Below are positions 47,441 through 58,440 of a stretch of DNA of 64,000 nt, one piece after another. The stretch is from contig NC_088359.1 in NCBI RefSeq assembly GCF_036884655.1, positions 21,627,001 through 21,691,000 of the forward strand, written 5' to 3'. The notes below the pieces were generated by a model. That model was given only the letters and a program-made list of their open reading frames with translations, did no database searches and was not told the DNA's origin. A program made the translations under genes and the position numbers. This DNA comes from Musa acuminata AAA Group. Its lineage: Eukaryota > Streptophyta > Magnoliopsida > Zingiberales > Musaceae. Numbering within the stretch: the first letter of the stretch is position 1; each line of letters begins with the position of its first letter.

Positions 47441-48328
47441 ACCTCAGCGTCGAAAGGCGTAAAGGCGTAGTTTGCCACCTCGCCTTTGTTGATTTTCTTC
47501 TCGTCTTCGGAGGAGCTCGATTCATCCCAATTTTTGTTCTTCTTCTTGCGTTCAAAGCAAGTAGTTCCGTTCTTTTTTACTTTTTAATTTTTGTTTCATT
47601 TGTTGTTTAAGTTCACCATCACTTGAGCTTATGTTTGAGTGGTCTTCAAATGTTCTATGTCCCAAATCCTTCCTATTCTTTGGAAGGTGGTTCTCAAGTT
47701 CTTCACGTGCATTGCACGTCATTTCATATGTGATCAATGAACCAATTAGTTCTTCAAGTAGAAAAATATTTAAATCTTTTGTTTCTTGTAAAGCCGTTAC
47801 TTTTGAATCCCACTTCTTAGAAAGAGAACGCAAAATCTTGTTCACAAGTTCAGAATTCGAAAAACATTTGCCAAGAGCTCTTAAACCATTGACGACATCC
47901 GTAAAACGGGTGTACATGTCACCAATGATTTCGCTTGGCTTCATTTGAAAAAGCTCGAAATCATGCAGTAAAATATTAACTTTCGAGTCTTTGACTCTAC
48001 TAGTTCCATCGTGTGTGATTTCAAGAGTGCGCCAAATATCGAAAGTCGTTTCGCACAAAGAAACTCGATTGAACTCATTTTTGTCCAAAGCGCAAAATAA
48101 GGCATTCATAGCCTTTGCGTTTAAAGAAAAATGCTTCTTCTCTAAATCCGACCATTCGTTCATCGGTTTAGAGTGAAGATGAAAGCCGTTTTCAACGATA
48201 TTTCATAAATCCAAATTCATAGAAATCAAGAAAACTCTCATTCGAGTTTTCCAATAAGTGTAGTCCAATCCGTTAAACAATGGTGGACGAAAAATCGAAA
48301 AGCCCTCTTGAAAGCCATGAAGAGCCAT
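47441..48328 (-). pseudogene. Copia gag, element H
   Basis: Start ATG at 48328 (MALHGFQEGFS). A TGA at 48203-48205 replaces the Trp of DLWNIVENG. The frame then stays open to 47552 with NEWSDLEKKHFSLNAKAMN, HDGTSRVKDSKVN and LLEELIGSLITYEMTCNA. Downstream remnants are NKNWDESSSSEDEKKI and GEVANYA, ending at GAG/GTAATC near 47441. As in F, the zinc knuckle and all of pol are absent. Confidence 0.85.
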
Positions 48329-48364
48329 TTCTCTCGGGTGTAAATCCGAAATGAGAAAAACCAG

Positions 48365-48376
48365 GCTCTGATACCA
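48365..48376 (-). other. Primer-binding site of element H
   Basis: TGGTATCAGAGC on the minus strand, two bases from the LTR end. Confidence 0.92.
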
Positions 48377-48378
48377 AT

Positions 48379-50471
48379 TGTTAGGATCGAGAGCACTAAG
48401 AGGGGGGGGGGGGGGGGGGGGGGGTGAATTAGTGCAGCGGAAAACTTTCTGTGATTAAAATCGAAAGCTGCGTTCAAACGATAAAAACAACTTCTGTATG
48501 AAAGTTGATACTAAGCAAGGTTAAAGTCAATCTATACAGGTTCAAATTGAAATCCAGAATATCGGTGCAAATTGAAATCCGACGTTCGTACGATGAAACA
48601 GATTTACGTCTAAATGCTGATTCGTAAATCACTTGATTAGATAAGACGCAGTTTAAGTAGGAGTATAAAGGCAGTGTGCAGTTATGGTAAAGCTCAAAAC
48701 GTAAATGCAATCTGCAATATGATGATCATACGAAAAAGCAGATTTACGTCTAAACGCAGATTTACGTCTAAACACAGATTTACGTCTAAACGCAGATTTA
48801 CGTCTGAACCTTGAAACTCGTTCGTAAAATCGCAGAGGGCAGTAAGCTATTGAGAAGTTTGCAGTGAAGGTAAAATGCTCAAAGGAAATGCAAACCGAGA
48901 TTTAGAGTGGTTCGGTCAATCTTGACCTACTCCACTTTTGGCTTCCTCCACCGACGAGGTCACCGACGTCAACTAGAGGCCTTCCTTCAATAGGCGAAGG
49001 CCAACCACCCTCTTACAGATTCACTTCGTTTGACGGGCTTAGGAAACAACCCTTACAGAAGTTTTCTCTCCTCTCTTTACAACTCAAACTTTGAAGAACA
49101 GAAAGAGGAGAACTAGTAGTTTTGAGCTCTAAGAACCACAGAAAGACAGCAAGATTTCGAGTGTGTGTTCTGTGCTTTCAGTGCTGAATGGGTGGGGTAT
49201 TTATAGGCCCCACCCCAGTTCAAATTTGGAGCTCAAATCTGTCAATTCCCGAAATTCCAGGATCAGGCGGTTGCACCTCCTGACTGGGGCGGTTGCATCG
49301 CCTGGCAGAGCTCGAAGAATGAGCCTCTAGGCGGTGCCACCTCTATCAGGGGCGGTTGCACCTCTCTGCCAGAGCACGAAGACCGAGCTCAGGCGGTTGC
49401 ACCGCCTGACTAGAGAGGTTGCACCGCCTGGCAGAGCTCGAAACTTGAGCTCTAGCGGTGCTACCTCTTGGCAGAAGAGGTTGCACCGCCCAGTCTCGCT
49501 CGGAGACTGAGCCCGGGGTGGTGCCACCTCTTGGCTGGGGCGATTGCACTGCCCAGTCTCGCTGGGAGACATAGCCTGGGCGGTGCTACCTCCTGGCTTG
49601 GGCGTTTGCATCTCCCACAGCAATCAGGGTCCGAATGGGTTAATCCATTCGGCCCAATTTGATTCTTTCAAGGGCCCAATTGCCCCAAGATTAAGCTAAT
49701 GGGATCACCTCCCATTTCTAACTTAATCAATGTGCTAACTACGATTATTTCCTAAGACATATTCTGCAGCTTGCTCCGGTGCGTCAATCGCTTCTTCCGG
49801 TGAGTTTCCGGCGAACTTCCGTCGATCATCCGACGAACCCTCGGTGATCCTCCTGCGGACTTCCGACAAACTCCTGGACTTGCGACGATCCACTTGGCAA
49901 GTTCCGACGAGCTCCTTTGGCAAGCTTCTGGACTTCTCGAATTTGTTCCCGCAGAACCTCCGATGACTGTCCGAACTTCCGTCGAGCTCTCGAACTCCCA
50001 ACGTGATCATTGTCATGACTCCGGTGCAACTCCTACTGCATGTCTTACTTTCATCGTAGTTAATCCTGCACATGTAAAACAAAAACTTTGATCAAGACAA
50101 TTAATCCTAAGCATTAATCACGTTGTCCGGCTTGTCATTGGTCTCTCGACGCTTCGTCCAATTCTTCGGCGCATCGTCCTCTCTTGCAGCCTATTGCCCA
50201 ATCGACCAGTTGTCTCCGCAACTCCGATGTCCTTGGCGCAATATCCGCTCTCCTTGGCCCGATGCCCGAGTCCACGGCCCGAAGCCTTCTGTCGATACGT
50301 CGACCGATCCACCGGCCCGACGTCCAATCTTCTGACATGTTCCTCTAGCACAACATGATTTTCCTGCTTTATTTGTCTCATCCTGATCGAGGCATCTTGC
50401 ATCACTCAAAACACAGATTAAATCATAAATATATATCAAGTAGTTTCATCATCAAAATACGAGATTCAACA
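48379..50471 (-). repeat. 5' LTR of element H
   Basis: 2093 bp. G23 run at 48402-48424, four TTTACGTCTAAACGCAGA units at about 48740-48807, minus-strand TATA at 49197-49206, hairpin array about 49262-49610. By eye very similar to the other LTR of H. Confidence 0.93.
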
Positions 50472-50476
50472 TTAGC

Positions 50477-51817
50477 TAGGTTCCAAACCTTGTTGGAGTA
50501 CATGGAATCGATAATAGAATTCATGGCTTCTTGCCATTTCTCGGAGTCTATACTCGTAATGCATCCTCGTAGCTCTGAGGATCAATATCCTCAACATCCT
50601 CTCCTCTAATATGTCCCACATATCTCTTAGGAGGATGAGATACTCTATCGGACCTACATAAAGTTGGAACTTGTGTGTTAAATACCTAAATGGACTCAGG
50701 CTGTGAAGTGGTGCTTGAGTTAGGATCTCTAACCTCACTCAAGGAACACCACTCTCTTGGCTACAAAGACCTTTTGATCCTCGAGATGATAAACATAATA
50801 CCCATAAGTTTTCTTAGGGTATTCCACGTCCTTGCATCGCTCCATCCTCGATTTCAACTTATCCAGGTTGTGTCATTTAACGTAGGCAGATCATCCACAA
50901 ATCTTTACAACCTTAAGATCAACTTCTTCCCTTTCCATATCTCATATGGTGTAGATACTACCAACTTATTTGGAACTTTGTTTAAAAGGTAAGCTACGGT
51001 CTCTAGGGAATATCCCCAGAATGAGATGAGTAGGTCGGCAAAGCTCATCATGGACTGCACCATGTTTAACAATATACGATCCGTCCTTTCAGATATACCA
51101 TTGAGCTGAGGTGTATAAGGTGTCCATTGGGATAGAATCCCATGGTTCTTGAGAAACTGGGTGAACTTTGTACTCAAGTACTCACCTCCTCGATCTGATC
51201 GAAGTGTCTTGAAACTCTTTCCAATCTGGTTCTCCACTTCATTCTTATACTCTTTGAATTTCTCAAAGGTCTCGAACTTGTACTTCATCAAGTACACATG
51301 TCCATACCTTGAGAAATCATTAGTAAAAGTAATAAAGTAGGAGTAACCACCTATGACATGAGTTGACATAGGTCCACATACATCAATATATATAAGTTCT
51401 AGTAGCTTAGTGGTTCTTTCTCTAGTTCCACTAAATGAAGAGTTGGTCAGTTTTCCACGAAGGCAAGGCTAGCAAGTTGCATATGACTTATAGTCGAATA
51501 GATCTAGATATACATCATTTAGCAACTTTTGAATCCTTCTCTCATAGTTGTGACCTAGCCTACAATGCCACAAGTATGCACTGTTCATTTAATCTCGTTT
51601 CCTCTTGAATACACTTACATTCATAATGTGTAAAGTAGTTTCTACCATAAACAAACTACTATGCAATGTTCCTCTCGTGATAATCTTATTATCTAATAAT
51701 ATTGAACAATCATTATTTTTAAAAACTAATTAATATCCATTAACAGTCAAACATGTAATGAAACTAATATTTTTGATAATAAAAAGAATAAAATAACATA
51801 CATCTAGTGTAATAATG
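50477..51817 (-). pseudogene. Cop3 integrase and RT linker
   Basis: The minus strand gives WHCRLGHNYERRIQKLL (pre-integrase motif, near 51550) and integrase core GGYSYFITFTNDFSRYGHVY, TLRSDRGGEYLSTKF and NGISERTDRILLNMVQSMM, then PNKLVVSTPYEIWKGKK. A degraded linker (50477-50900) follows up to RT, which resumes at 42546. The sequence ends at 51817, where a gypsy LTR begins. Protease, gag and the 5' LTR are not in the window. Confidence 0.85.
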
Positions 51818-52027
51818 TGTTAGTACTGTAGCTAAGAGAGTCCTAATTGAGTTTCATTGAAAGGGACATTCATGTAAAATCTACCTAGCTGACCCCTATT
51901 AAAGAGGTGAAGAGGTCAACTAGGGTCAGGGTTAGTTGGGAGGTAGTTTTTTATAGTATGAGTCTTATTAGGAGTTGGTTAGAAGTAGGAGTCTTGAGTA
52001 TAAGTCCGATTAGGAGTTAGGGTTTAG
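51818..52027 (+). repeat. Truncated gypsy LTR copy
   Basis: The first 210 bases of the gypsy LTR (TGTTAGTACTGTAGC..). They are followed at once by a second LTR start at 52028. It marks the junction that removed the 5' side of Cop3. Confidence 0.82.
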
Positions 52028-52389
52028 TGTTAGGACTCTAGCTAGGAGAGTCCTAATTAAGTTTCATTGAAAATGGCATTCATGTAAAACTTATCTAGCT
52101 AACCCCTATTAAAGAGGTAAAGAGGCCGGCTAGGATTAGGGTTAGATGGGAGGTTACTTCTTAGAGTAAGAGTCTTATTAGAAGTTGGTTAGAAGTAGGA
52201 GTCCAATTAGGAGTTGGGGTTTAGAAGCCTTATAAATAGTCATGTATTCATCCTCTTTTGACAAGCAATAGATGAATATTTTTAGTAGCTTTTGAGCAGC
52301 AACTTGGAGGAAGGAACCCCAATAGAGTTCTAAGGAGGCCGATCCCTTAAAGAGATCAACCCCAATCTTAGAATCCGCAAGGGTTAACA
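52028..52389 (+). repeat. 5' LTR of element P
   Basis: 362 bp, TGTTAGGACTC..GGGTTAACA. It is followed by a degenerate primer-binding site (TGGGTATAACAGC, from 52391). Confidence 0.87.
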
Positions 52390-53359
52390 CTGGGTATAAC
52401 AGCAGCATTTTTGGTGTCTTGCTGCCCTTCCACAGCCATCCATCAGCCCTCCATAACTGCCAAAAGCAATTCCCACAATTGCTTAAAAGATCATCGCCGA
52501 ATTCTGCCGTCATCTCCACCACTACAGATCATCCTTTGATCTTTTTATGAATTGTAATAGGTTTAGGTTTCCTACCTTACTGCTGTAGAAATTTAGTTAT
52601 TCTTATTCAAAAATCCAGCTATCCATCAGCCCTCCACAGCCACCCAAAGTAATTTCCACAATTGCTTAAAAGATCGTCACCAAATTCTGCCATCATCTCC
52701 ACTACCGTGGATCATCCTTTGATCTCCCCATGAATTACAATAGGTTCTAGTTTCCTACCTTACTGCTACTACAATTTAGTTATCCTAATTTAAAAATCCA
52801 AAAAAAATCATTCCTATATTGCTGTATAAACTTTTCATCGTAAAGTTTTTATCTCTAAGACGAAAGATGCACTACAGAATTCCAACCACATAGCATAGTT
52901 TGTTTGATCTTGCTACTACATTTTTTTTGTCCAAATCTTTACGAAATTTTTATGACATCTTTGACACTTCCTAATAGCAGATTTCTCTTTGGTTTCGTCA
53001 AAAAATTCCCAATATAAACTACTGATCTTTTACGTCTAATCTGCTAGATGCACTGTAGAATTCCAACCGCATAGCACAGTTTGTTTGATCTTGCCACTGC
53101 ATTTTTTCTGTCCAAATCTTTACAAAATTTGTATGATAGCTTTGACACTTCCTAAAAGCAGATTTCCCTTTGGTTTTATCAAATGATTCTCAATATAAAC
53201 TATTGACTTTTTACGTCCAAACTGCTACACTTTAGACGTAAAAATCTACTGCAGTACCTTTCCGTGATCCTCAATTTTTCCGAACCTTCCACCACCCCAT
53301 GCCATTAACCCATCAACAAAAAAAAAAAAATGGACATCTCTGATCTATAGGCATATGCT
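52390..53359 (+). other. Untranslated leader of P with two tandem duplications
   Basis: No gene. A segment of about 188 bp with CCATCAGCCCTCC and CAATTGCTTAAAAGATC occurs at about 52430-52617 and 52618-52800. A second, of about 180 bp, with GTTTGATCTTGC, occurs at about 52870-53045 and 53046-53225. Confidence 0.75.
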
Positions 53360-54337
53360 ATGGCTTCTCAAGATCCATTTGATGCCAAATTTGAGGCATG
53401 GGAATCTTGGATTGAATCACGGCTTGAATCACGCTTGGAGGACAAATTGCACGTTTTACTTGTAGAATTCAGAATTGGACAACCGCTGAGTCTAACCAAA
53501 TTTCAATAAGGAGAGAGTTTAGAAAGGCCTCCAAAGAAGAAGGGATAGCCCTCGGACATGCTTCAGCGATGCATGAGGGTGGCTTCCCACGATGGGAAGA
53601 AGGAGACCTGGCAGGGTGGATTTCGCGCGCCGAATGTTACTTTCGCTACTACCGAATGTCGGATGATGCTATGGTGAAAATTATTGTCATCCACCTTGAA
53701 GGAGATACTATTCAATGGGATAATTGGTTGAAATACAATCATGGGGCTCCGACGTGAAATCTATTTAAGAATACATTGCTGAATCATTTCGGACATACGG
53801 AGTATGAAAATATCGACGGCCAACTCACAAAGATTTGACAAACCTCTATGATTCAAGAGTACCAAACTATGTTTAAGAAGCTATCCTATCATACTCGTGA
53901 TTGGACTGATCATTAATTGTTAGGAACATTCATCGAAGGACTCACGCCAGAGATAAAAGGGGAAGTTAAGGTGCAGTAGCCTCATACCGTGACAGCTACG
54001 ATTTCTTTCACCCGAATACAAGAAGAACGGCTCAACTAAGATGCTTGAAGGATAAGAACCTCTCCTCGGCCGACGGCATATAAACCACCTTCTACTCCCC
54101 GCTGTCCTTCACTGCCAAAAAAATTGACAAGAAAAGAACTACGTGACCGATCAACAAAGGGTCTTTGTTGGCATTTCGATGAGCCGTGGAACCATGATCA
54201 TCGCTGTAAAAGGGGCCGCCTCCTAGTGATTGAACCTCTTGAAGACATAGAGGAGGAGGTCCAGGAGCATGAGGAAGAGGTCATAGATGAAGAACAGCAG
54301 CCGGTCGATATTACGATGCATTCCCTTGCCGGTTACG
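53360..54337 (+). pseudogene. gag of element P
   Basis: ATG 53360 (MASQDPFDAKFEAWESWIES). Capsid motifs are HEGGFPRWEEGDLAGWISRA and IHLEGDTIQWDNWL, with zinc-knuckle-like CWHFDEPWNHDHRC at about 54160. It is broken by several stops. The frame reaches MHSLAGY and is cut at 54338 by a minus-strand LTR. Confidence 0.8.
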
Positions 54338-54664
54338 TGTTAGTACCCTAGCAGATTCTAAACTTGGGGTTGATCTCTTTAGGAGATCGACCTCCTTGGA
54401 ACTCTATAGGAAGATTCATCTATTGCTTGTCAAAAGAGGATGAATACATGTCTATTTAGAGGGCTTCTAAACCCTAACTCCTAATAGGACTCCTACTCAA
54501 GACTCCTACTTCTAACTAACTCCTACTCTAAGAAGCAACCTCCCAACTAGCCCTAACCTTAGCTGGCCTCTTCATCTCTTTAATAGGGGTCGGCTAGGTA
54601 GGTTTTACATGAATGCCCCTTTCAATAAAATTCAATTAGGACTCTCCTAGCTAGAGTCATACCA
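54338..54664 (-). repeat. LTR of block M, internally deleted
   Basis: TGTTAGTACCC..TCATACCA, 327 bp. It lacks about 45 bp around the usual CTCCAAGTTGCTGCTC segment. Confidence 0.82.
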
Positions 54665-55500
54665 GACCCTCTTCAAATCACCCTTATCCTCGAGGTTGAC
54701 GATCCATGAATTCTGGGAATTTGATCTTTAAGTCGTCATAGTTCTCCCAAGTGGCATCTTCTGCTGGTAGATTCACCCACTATATTAGCACTTCAATAGT
54801 GGATCTTCATCGCTGAGTCATGATTCGTTGATCAATAATGCAACTCGGCTGGGTCTAGAGTTATCCTTCGGTAGTCATATTTGGTAGATGGCTTTGGGTT
54901 GTCTCGTTTTGTCCCAGCTTAAGCTTTAAACATGACACATAGAAGCTTGGATGGATTCGAGAGTTGGCAGGTAAGTCTAATCTCTATGCTACTCTACTCC
55001 TATGCGCTCCAAAATTTGGTAGGGTCCATAGAACCGAGGTGAAAGCTTCATAGATGCTTTGGTTTGGATTGATGTTTGCTTGTATGGCTGGAGCTGTAGG
55101 AAGACCCAATCTCCTACTGAAAATTCTCTTTCACCTTTGTGTTGATCATATTCCTGTTTCATCCTTGCTTAAGCTTTTCCTTGTTATGAGGGAAGCCCTT
55201 TGATGAAGTCCATCGATATATCAGTCCATATTGAGTCTGGGATGGGTAAGGGTTGTAGCTTTCCGGGTCTGGCCACTGTCTCACCTTTATGTCGTTGACA
55301 TTATCAAATTGTGCCACAAATTTAGCAATAATATTTTTCATCCCTTCCCAATAAAATTTTTGCTTAATTCTCTTATAAGTTCTAAGGAACCCAGAGTGCC
55401 CAACCATAGGTGTCGAATGCATCTCTTGAAGGATGGTCTTTGTGCAAGTAGAATTTGGCACAAGCACAATGCGTCCGTTATATCATAATTTTTTTGAGTC
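54665..55500 (-). pseudogene. Integrase (internally deleted) and chromodomain, block M
   Basis: The zinc domain is visible (MHSTPMVGHSGFLRTYKRIK, KFYWEGMKNIIAKFVAQ). After SKGFPHN the frame jumps to KEKLKQ..MKQEYDQHKGE, so the middle of the DDE core is deleted, at different points than in B and C. The C-terminal domain and chromodomain (around 54680-54800) follow. Confidence 0.8.
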
Positions 55501-56900
55501 CTATCTATAATGAACCACGGAGTTTGGTGATTCCTCTAATTTTTTTATGATTTTACTGGTCTCCAGATCTTCCTACCATGAACCACGGAGTTTGGTGAGT
55601 CCCAGATCTTCTTTAAGGAAGTCACTGGTCGGAAGTGAAATGGTAAAAAATTCAGCTTGCTCGGGTAGCCATGAAAGCACATCTATAACAACATTCTCTT
55701 TCCCCTTTTTGTAAGTTATTTCATAATCATATCTAAGAAGCTTTGTTACCTATTTTTACTACTCGGGGAAGATATCTTCTACTCCAAGAAATATTTTAGG
55801 ATTTTATGGTCGGTCTTGATTGGAAAGCATCGTCCGATCAAGTATGGTCTCCATTTGGTCACCGCATGTACAATCGCGAGCATCTCCTTATCGTACATAG
55901 TCATCTTGAGATGGGAAGGAGATAATGTCTTATTGGTATAAGCAAGAGGGTGGCCATCTTACATTAGTATAACACCAATTCCGACTCTGGAGGCAACGAC
56001 TTCAATAATAAAAGTCATGCCGAAGTTAGGTAGCGCTAGTACGGGCGTTATCGTCATTGTGGCTTTAAGTTCGTCGAAAGTGGTGGTGGCTTTGTCTGAC
56101 CATTGGGAAGAATCTTTTTCTCAGCAAAGAAATAAGGGGCACACTGATCTTTCCATAGTTTTTCATAAACTTACGGTAGTAGCCTGTTAAACTGAGAAAG
56201 CCGCATAGCGATTTTATATTCCTCGGGGTCGGCCAGTTCTGCATTGCTTCAATTTTGAAGGGCTCCACCGCCACACCTTCCTCTGATATGATATGCCCAA
56301 GATATTCCACCTTATATTGAAGAAAGCTGTACTTCAATTTTTTGATAAAAAGAGCATGTTCTCGTAAAATCGTCAAAACAAGTCATAAGTATTGAAAATG
56401 ACTTTCAAGAGAAGGGCTGTAAATAAGGATATCTTCGAAGAAAACTAGCACAAACTTATGAAGATAATTCTAAAAAATATCATTCATAAGGCTCTAGAAG
56501 GTGGATGGAATATTGGTGAGACCAAAGGGCATTATCAAAAATTTGTAGTGGCTATTGTGTGTTTGAAATGCGATTTTCGGTATGTCTTCTTCGCACACTC
56601 GTATTTGATGATACTCAGATCGAAGGTCTAGCTTTGTGAAGACTCATGCTTCCTTTAATTTATCAAGCAATTCATCTACTACTAGAATAGGGTATTTGTC
56701 CTCGACGGTCATGCCGTTGAGAGCTCGGTAATCAACGCACATTCATCATGTTCCGTCCTTTCGTACGAGGAGCATCGGTGAAGAGTAGGGGTTGCAACTT
56801 GCATGAATAACTCCTGTTTCGAGTATCTCTTTTATAATCCTTTCTATTTCATCCTTCTGGAGATGTGGATACCAATATGACTAAGTATTTGATGGAGGTT
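55501..56900 (-). pseudogene. Reverse transcriptase and RNase H, block M
   Basis: The palm is retained but the catalytic pair reads FFEDILIYS (first Asp changed to Glu, near 56420-56445). [34 protein letters not shown] and [16 protein letters not shown] follow. RNase H (55650-56060) is degraded. This copy shows what was removed from B and C. Confidence 0.82.
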
Positions 56901-57510
56901 TGCTCGAAAGAATTAGTATATAATGATCATGCCGATGGGTAAGAGGTAGGTTGCGCGATTCATCAAATATATATGAAAATTCAGCAAGCAAAGGAAGTAG
57001 GTTTGGATCTTCAAATTCTTTTGGCTCTCCCTTAGTTTGCTGCTCAAGTTATACCAAAGGGCCGCTACATGCTTTGTGCAAAACCTTCTCCATTCGTTGT
57101 GTGCAAGTCATCGTTACATCGCCCCCACGTTTCCCGTGTAGTATCACCTGTTTCCCCTTACTATGAAATTTCATAATTAATATCATAAAATTTCAGAAAA
57201 TATTACCTAATGTCATTAGTCATTTGATGCTGAGCACAGTCTCATAATCATCAAGAGGGAGGAGGAAGAAATATGTAATTATCTCTTGATCCTATAGTAA
57301 TAGTTTCACCCGCGGGCACCTATGATCACACTTCAAAATTCGTCCGTCGACGACCTTAACATCAAACCTACTACAATTCTCAATAGGTAAGGCCATCTAG
57401 ATAGTAATCTTACTATTCATAAAATTATTAGTGCTCCCGGTGTCAATAAGAATGGTGATAGGTTGTTGCTTCAGAAGTCCTCCCACTTTTATCGTTTGTG
57501 GGTTCGTGTG
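56901..57510 (-). pseudogene. Aspartic protease, block M
   Basis: ITILIDTGSTNNFMNSK near 57410-57460, then MALPIENCSRFDVKVVDG. Stops and slips follow. No gag precedes it. Confidence 0.82.
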
Positions 57511-58440
57511 TCGATAAAAATTGCATGGGATGCCGAGATCTATTGTAAGTGACTATGATAGGGTCTTCATAAGCAGATTTTGGATATAGTTATTCCAAAT
57601 GCAGGGAACTAAATTGAAAATGAGAATGGTATATCATCGAAAAACCGACGGCAAGACTAAAGTGATGAATAGGTGCTTAGAGACATACCTCATATGCTTC
57701 ACGAGTGACTGGCCAAAAGAGTGGACAAAGTGGCTTCCCTGGGTCAAGTGATGGTATAATACAACTTATCATTCATCCATAAAATATACTTCCTATGAGG
57801 CTATGTATGGCCGACCTCTCTATGTGATCCCAAAATATGTGTTGGGCAACTCTAAAGTAGAATAAGTAGACAGGGAACTATAGGACAAAGATAAAATGCT
57901 GAAGTTACAAAAAGAAAATGTCACTGCAGCCTAAGTAAGGATGAAACAAAAATATAATCAACAGAAAGGTGAAATAGAATTTTCAGTAGGAGATTGGGTC
58001 TTTCTACGGCTCCAACTATATAAGCAAACATCAATCCATACCAGAGCATCTATGAAGCTGACATATCAGTTCTATGGACCCTACTAAATTTTGGAGTGCA
58101 TGGGAGCGGTAGCATACAGATTGGACTTACCCGCCAACTCTTGAATCCATTCAATCTTCCATATGTCGTGTTTAAAACTCAAGCTAGGACAAAACGAGAT
58201 AGCCCAAAGCCATCTACCAAATATGACTATCCAAAGAGAACTCCAAACCCAACCGAGTGCCATTATTAATCGACGGATCGTGACTAAACGATGACGGCCG
58301 ACTACTGAAGTGCTAATACAGTGGGTGAACCTACCAATAGAAGATGCCACTTGGGAGAACTATAACGACTTGAAGATCAAATTCACAAAATTCATGGATT
58401 GTCAGCCTCGAGGACAAGGCAGATTTGAAGAGGGAGAGCC
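57511..58440 (+). pseudogene. Integrase C-terminal half and chromodomain, element P
   Basis: Sequence resumes on the plus strand inside the integrase core (AWDAEIYCK.., then YNLSFIHKIYFL and others with stops), then the C-terminal barrel (EFSVGDWVFLRLQLYKQ) and the chromodomain [20 protein letters not shown]. It is preceded by the linker around GIAQSH-type sequence that forms the deletion junction in B and C. A purine tract AGAGGGAGAGCC adjoins the LTR. Confidence 0.82.

Larger units (their letters stand above)
42547..50471 (-). mobile_element. SIRE-like non-autonomous element H (gag only), TSD TTAGC
   Basis: 7925 bp on the minus strand. LTRs are 42547-44631 and 48379-50471, and exact duplications TTAGC lie at 42542-42546 and 50472-50476. 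The primer-binding site is perfect. The interior holds a knuckle-less gag and about 2.8 kb of non-coding DNA, collinear with F. The insertion splits Cop3 pol. The first LTR base is mutated (AGTTAGG for TGTTAGG). Confidence 0.93.
54338..57510 (-). mobile_element. Inverted gypsy block M (LTR to protease)
   Basis: Reading minus: protease begins at HTNPQTIKVGG near 57510, then RT, RNase H, a partial integrase, the chromodomain and a 3' LTR at 54338-54664. Gag, leader and 5' LTR are missing. Its first codons continue just where the plus-strand gag of P stops (LAGY / TNPQ), so an inversion or template switch within this family is as likely as a truncated nested insertion. Confidence 0.7.
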
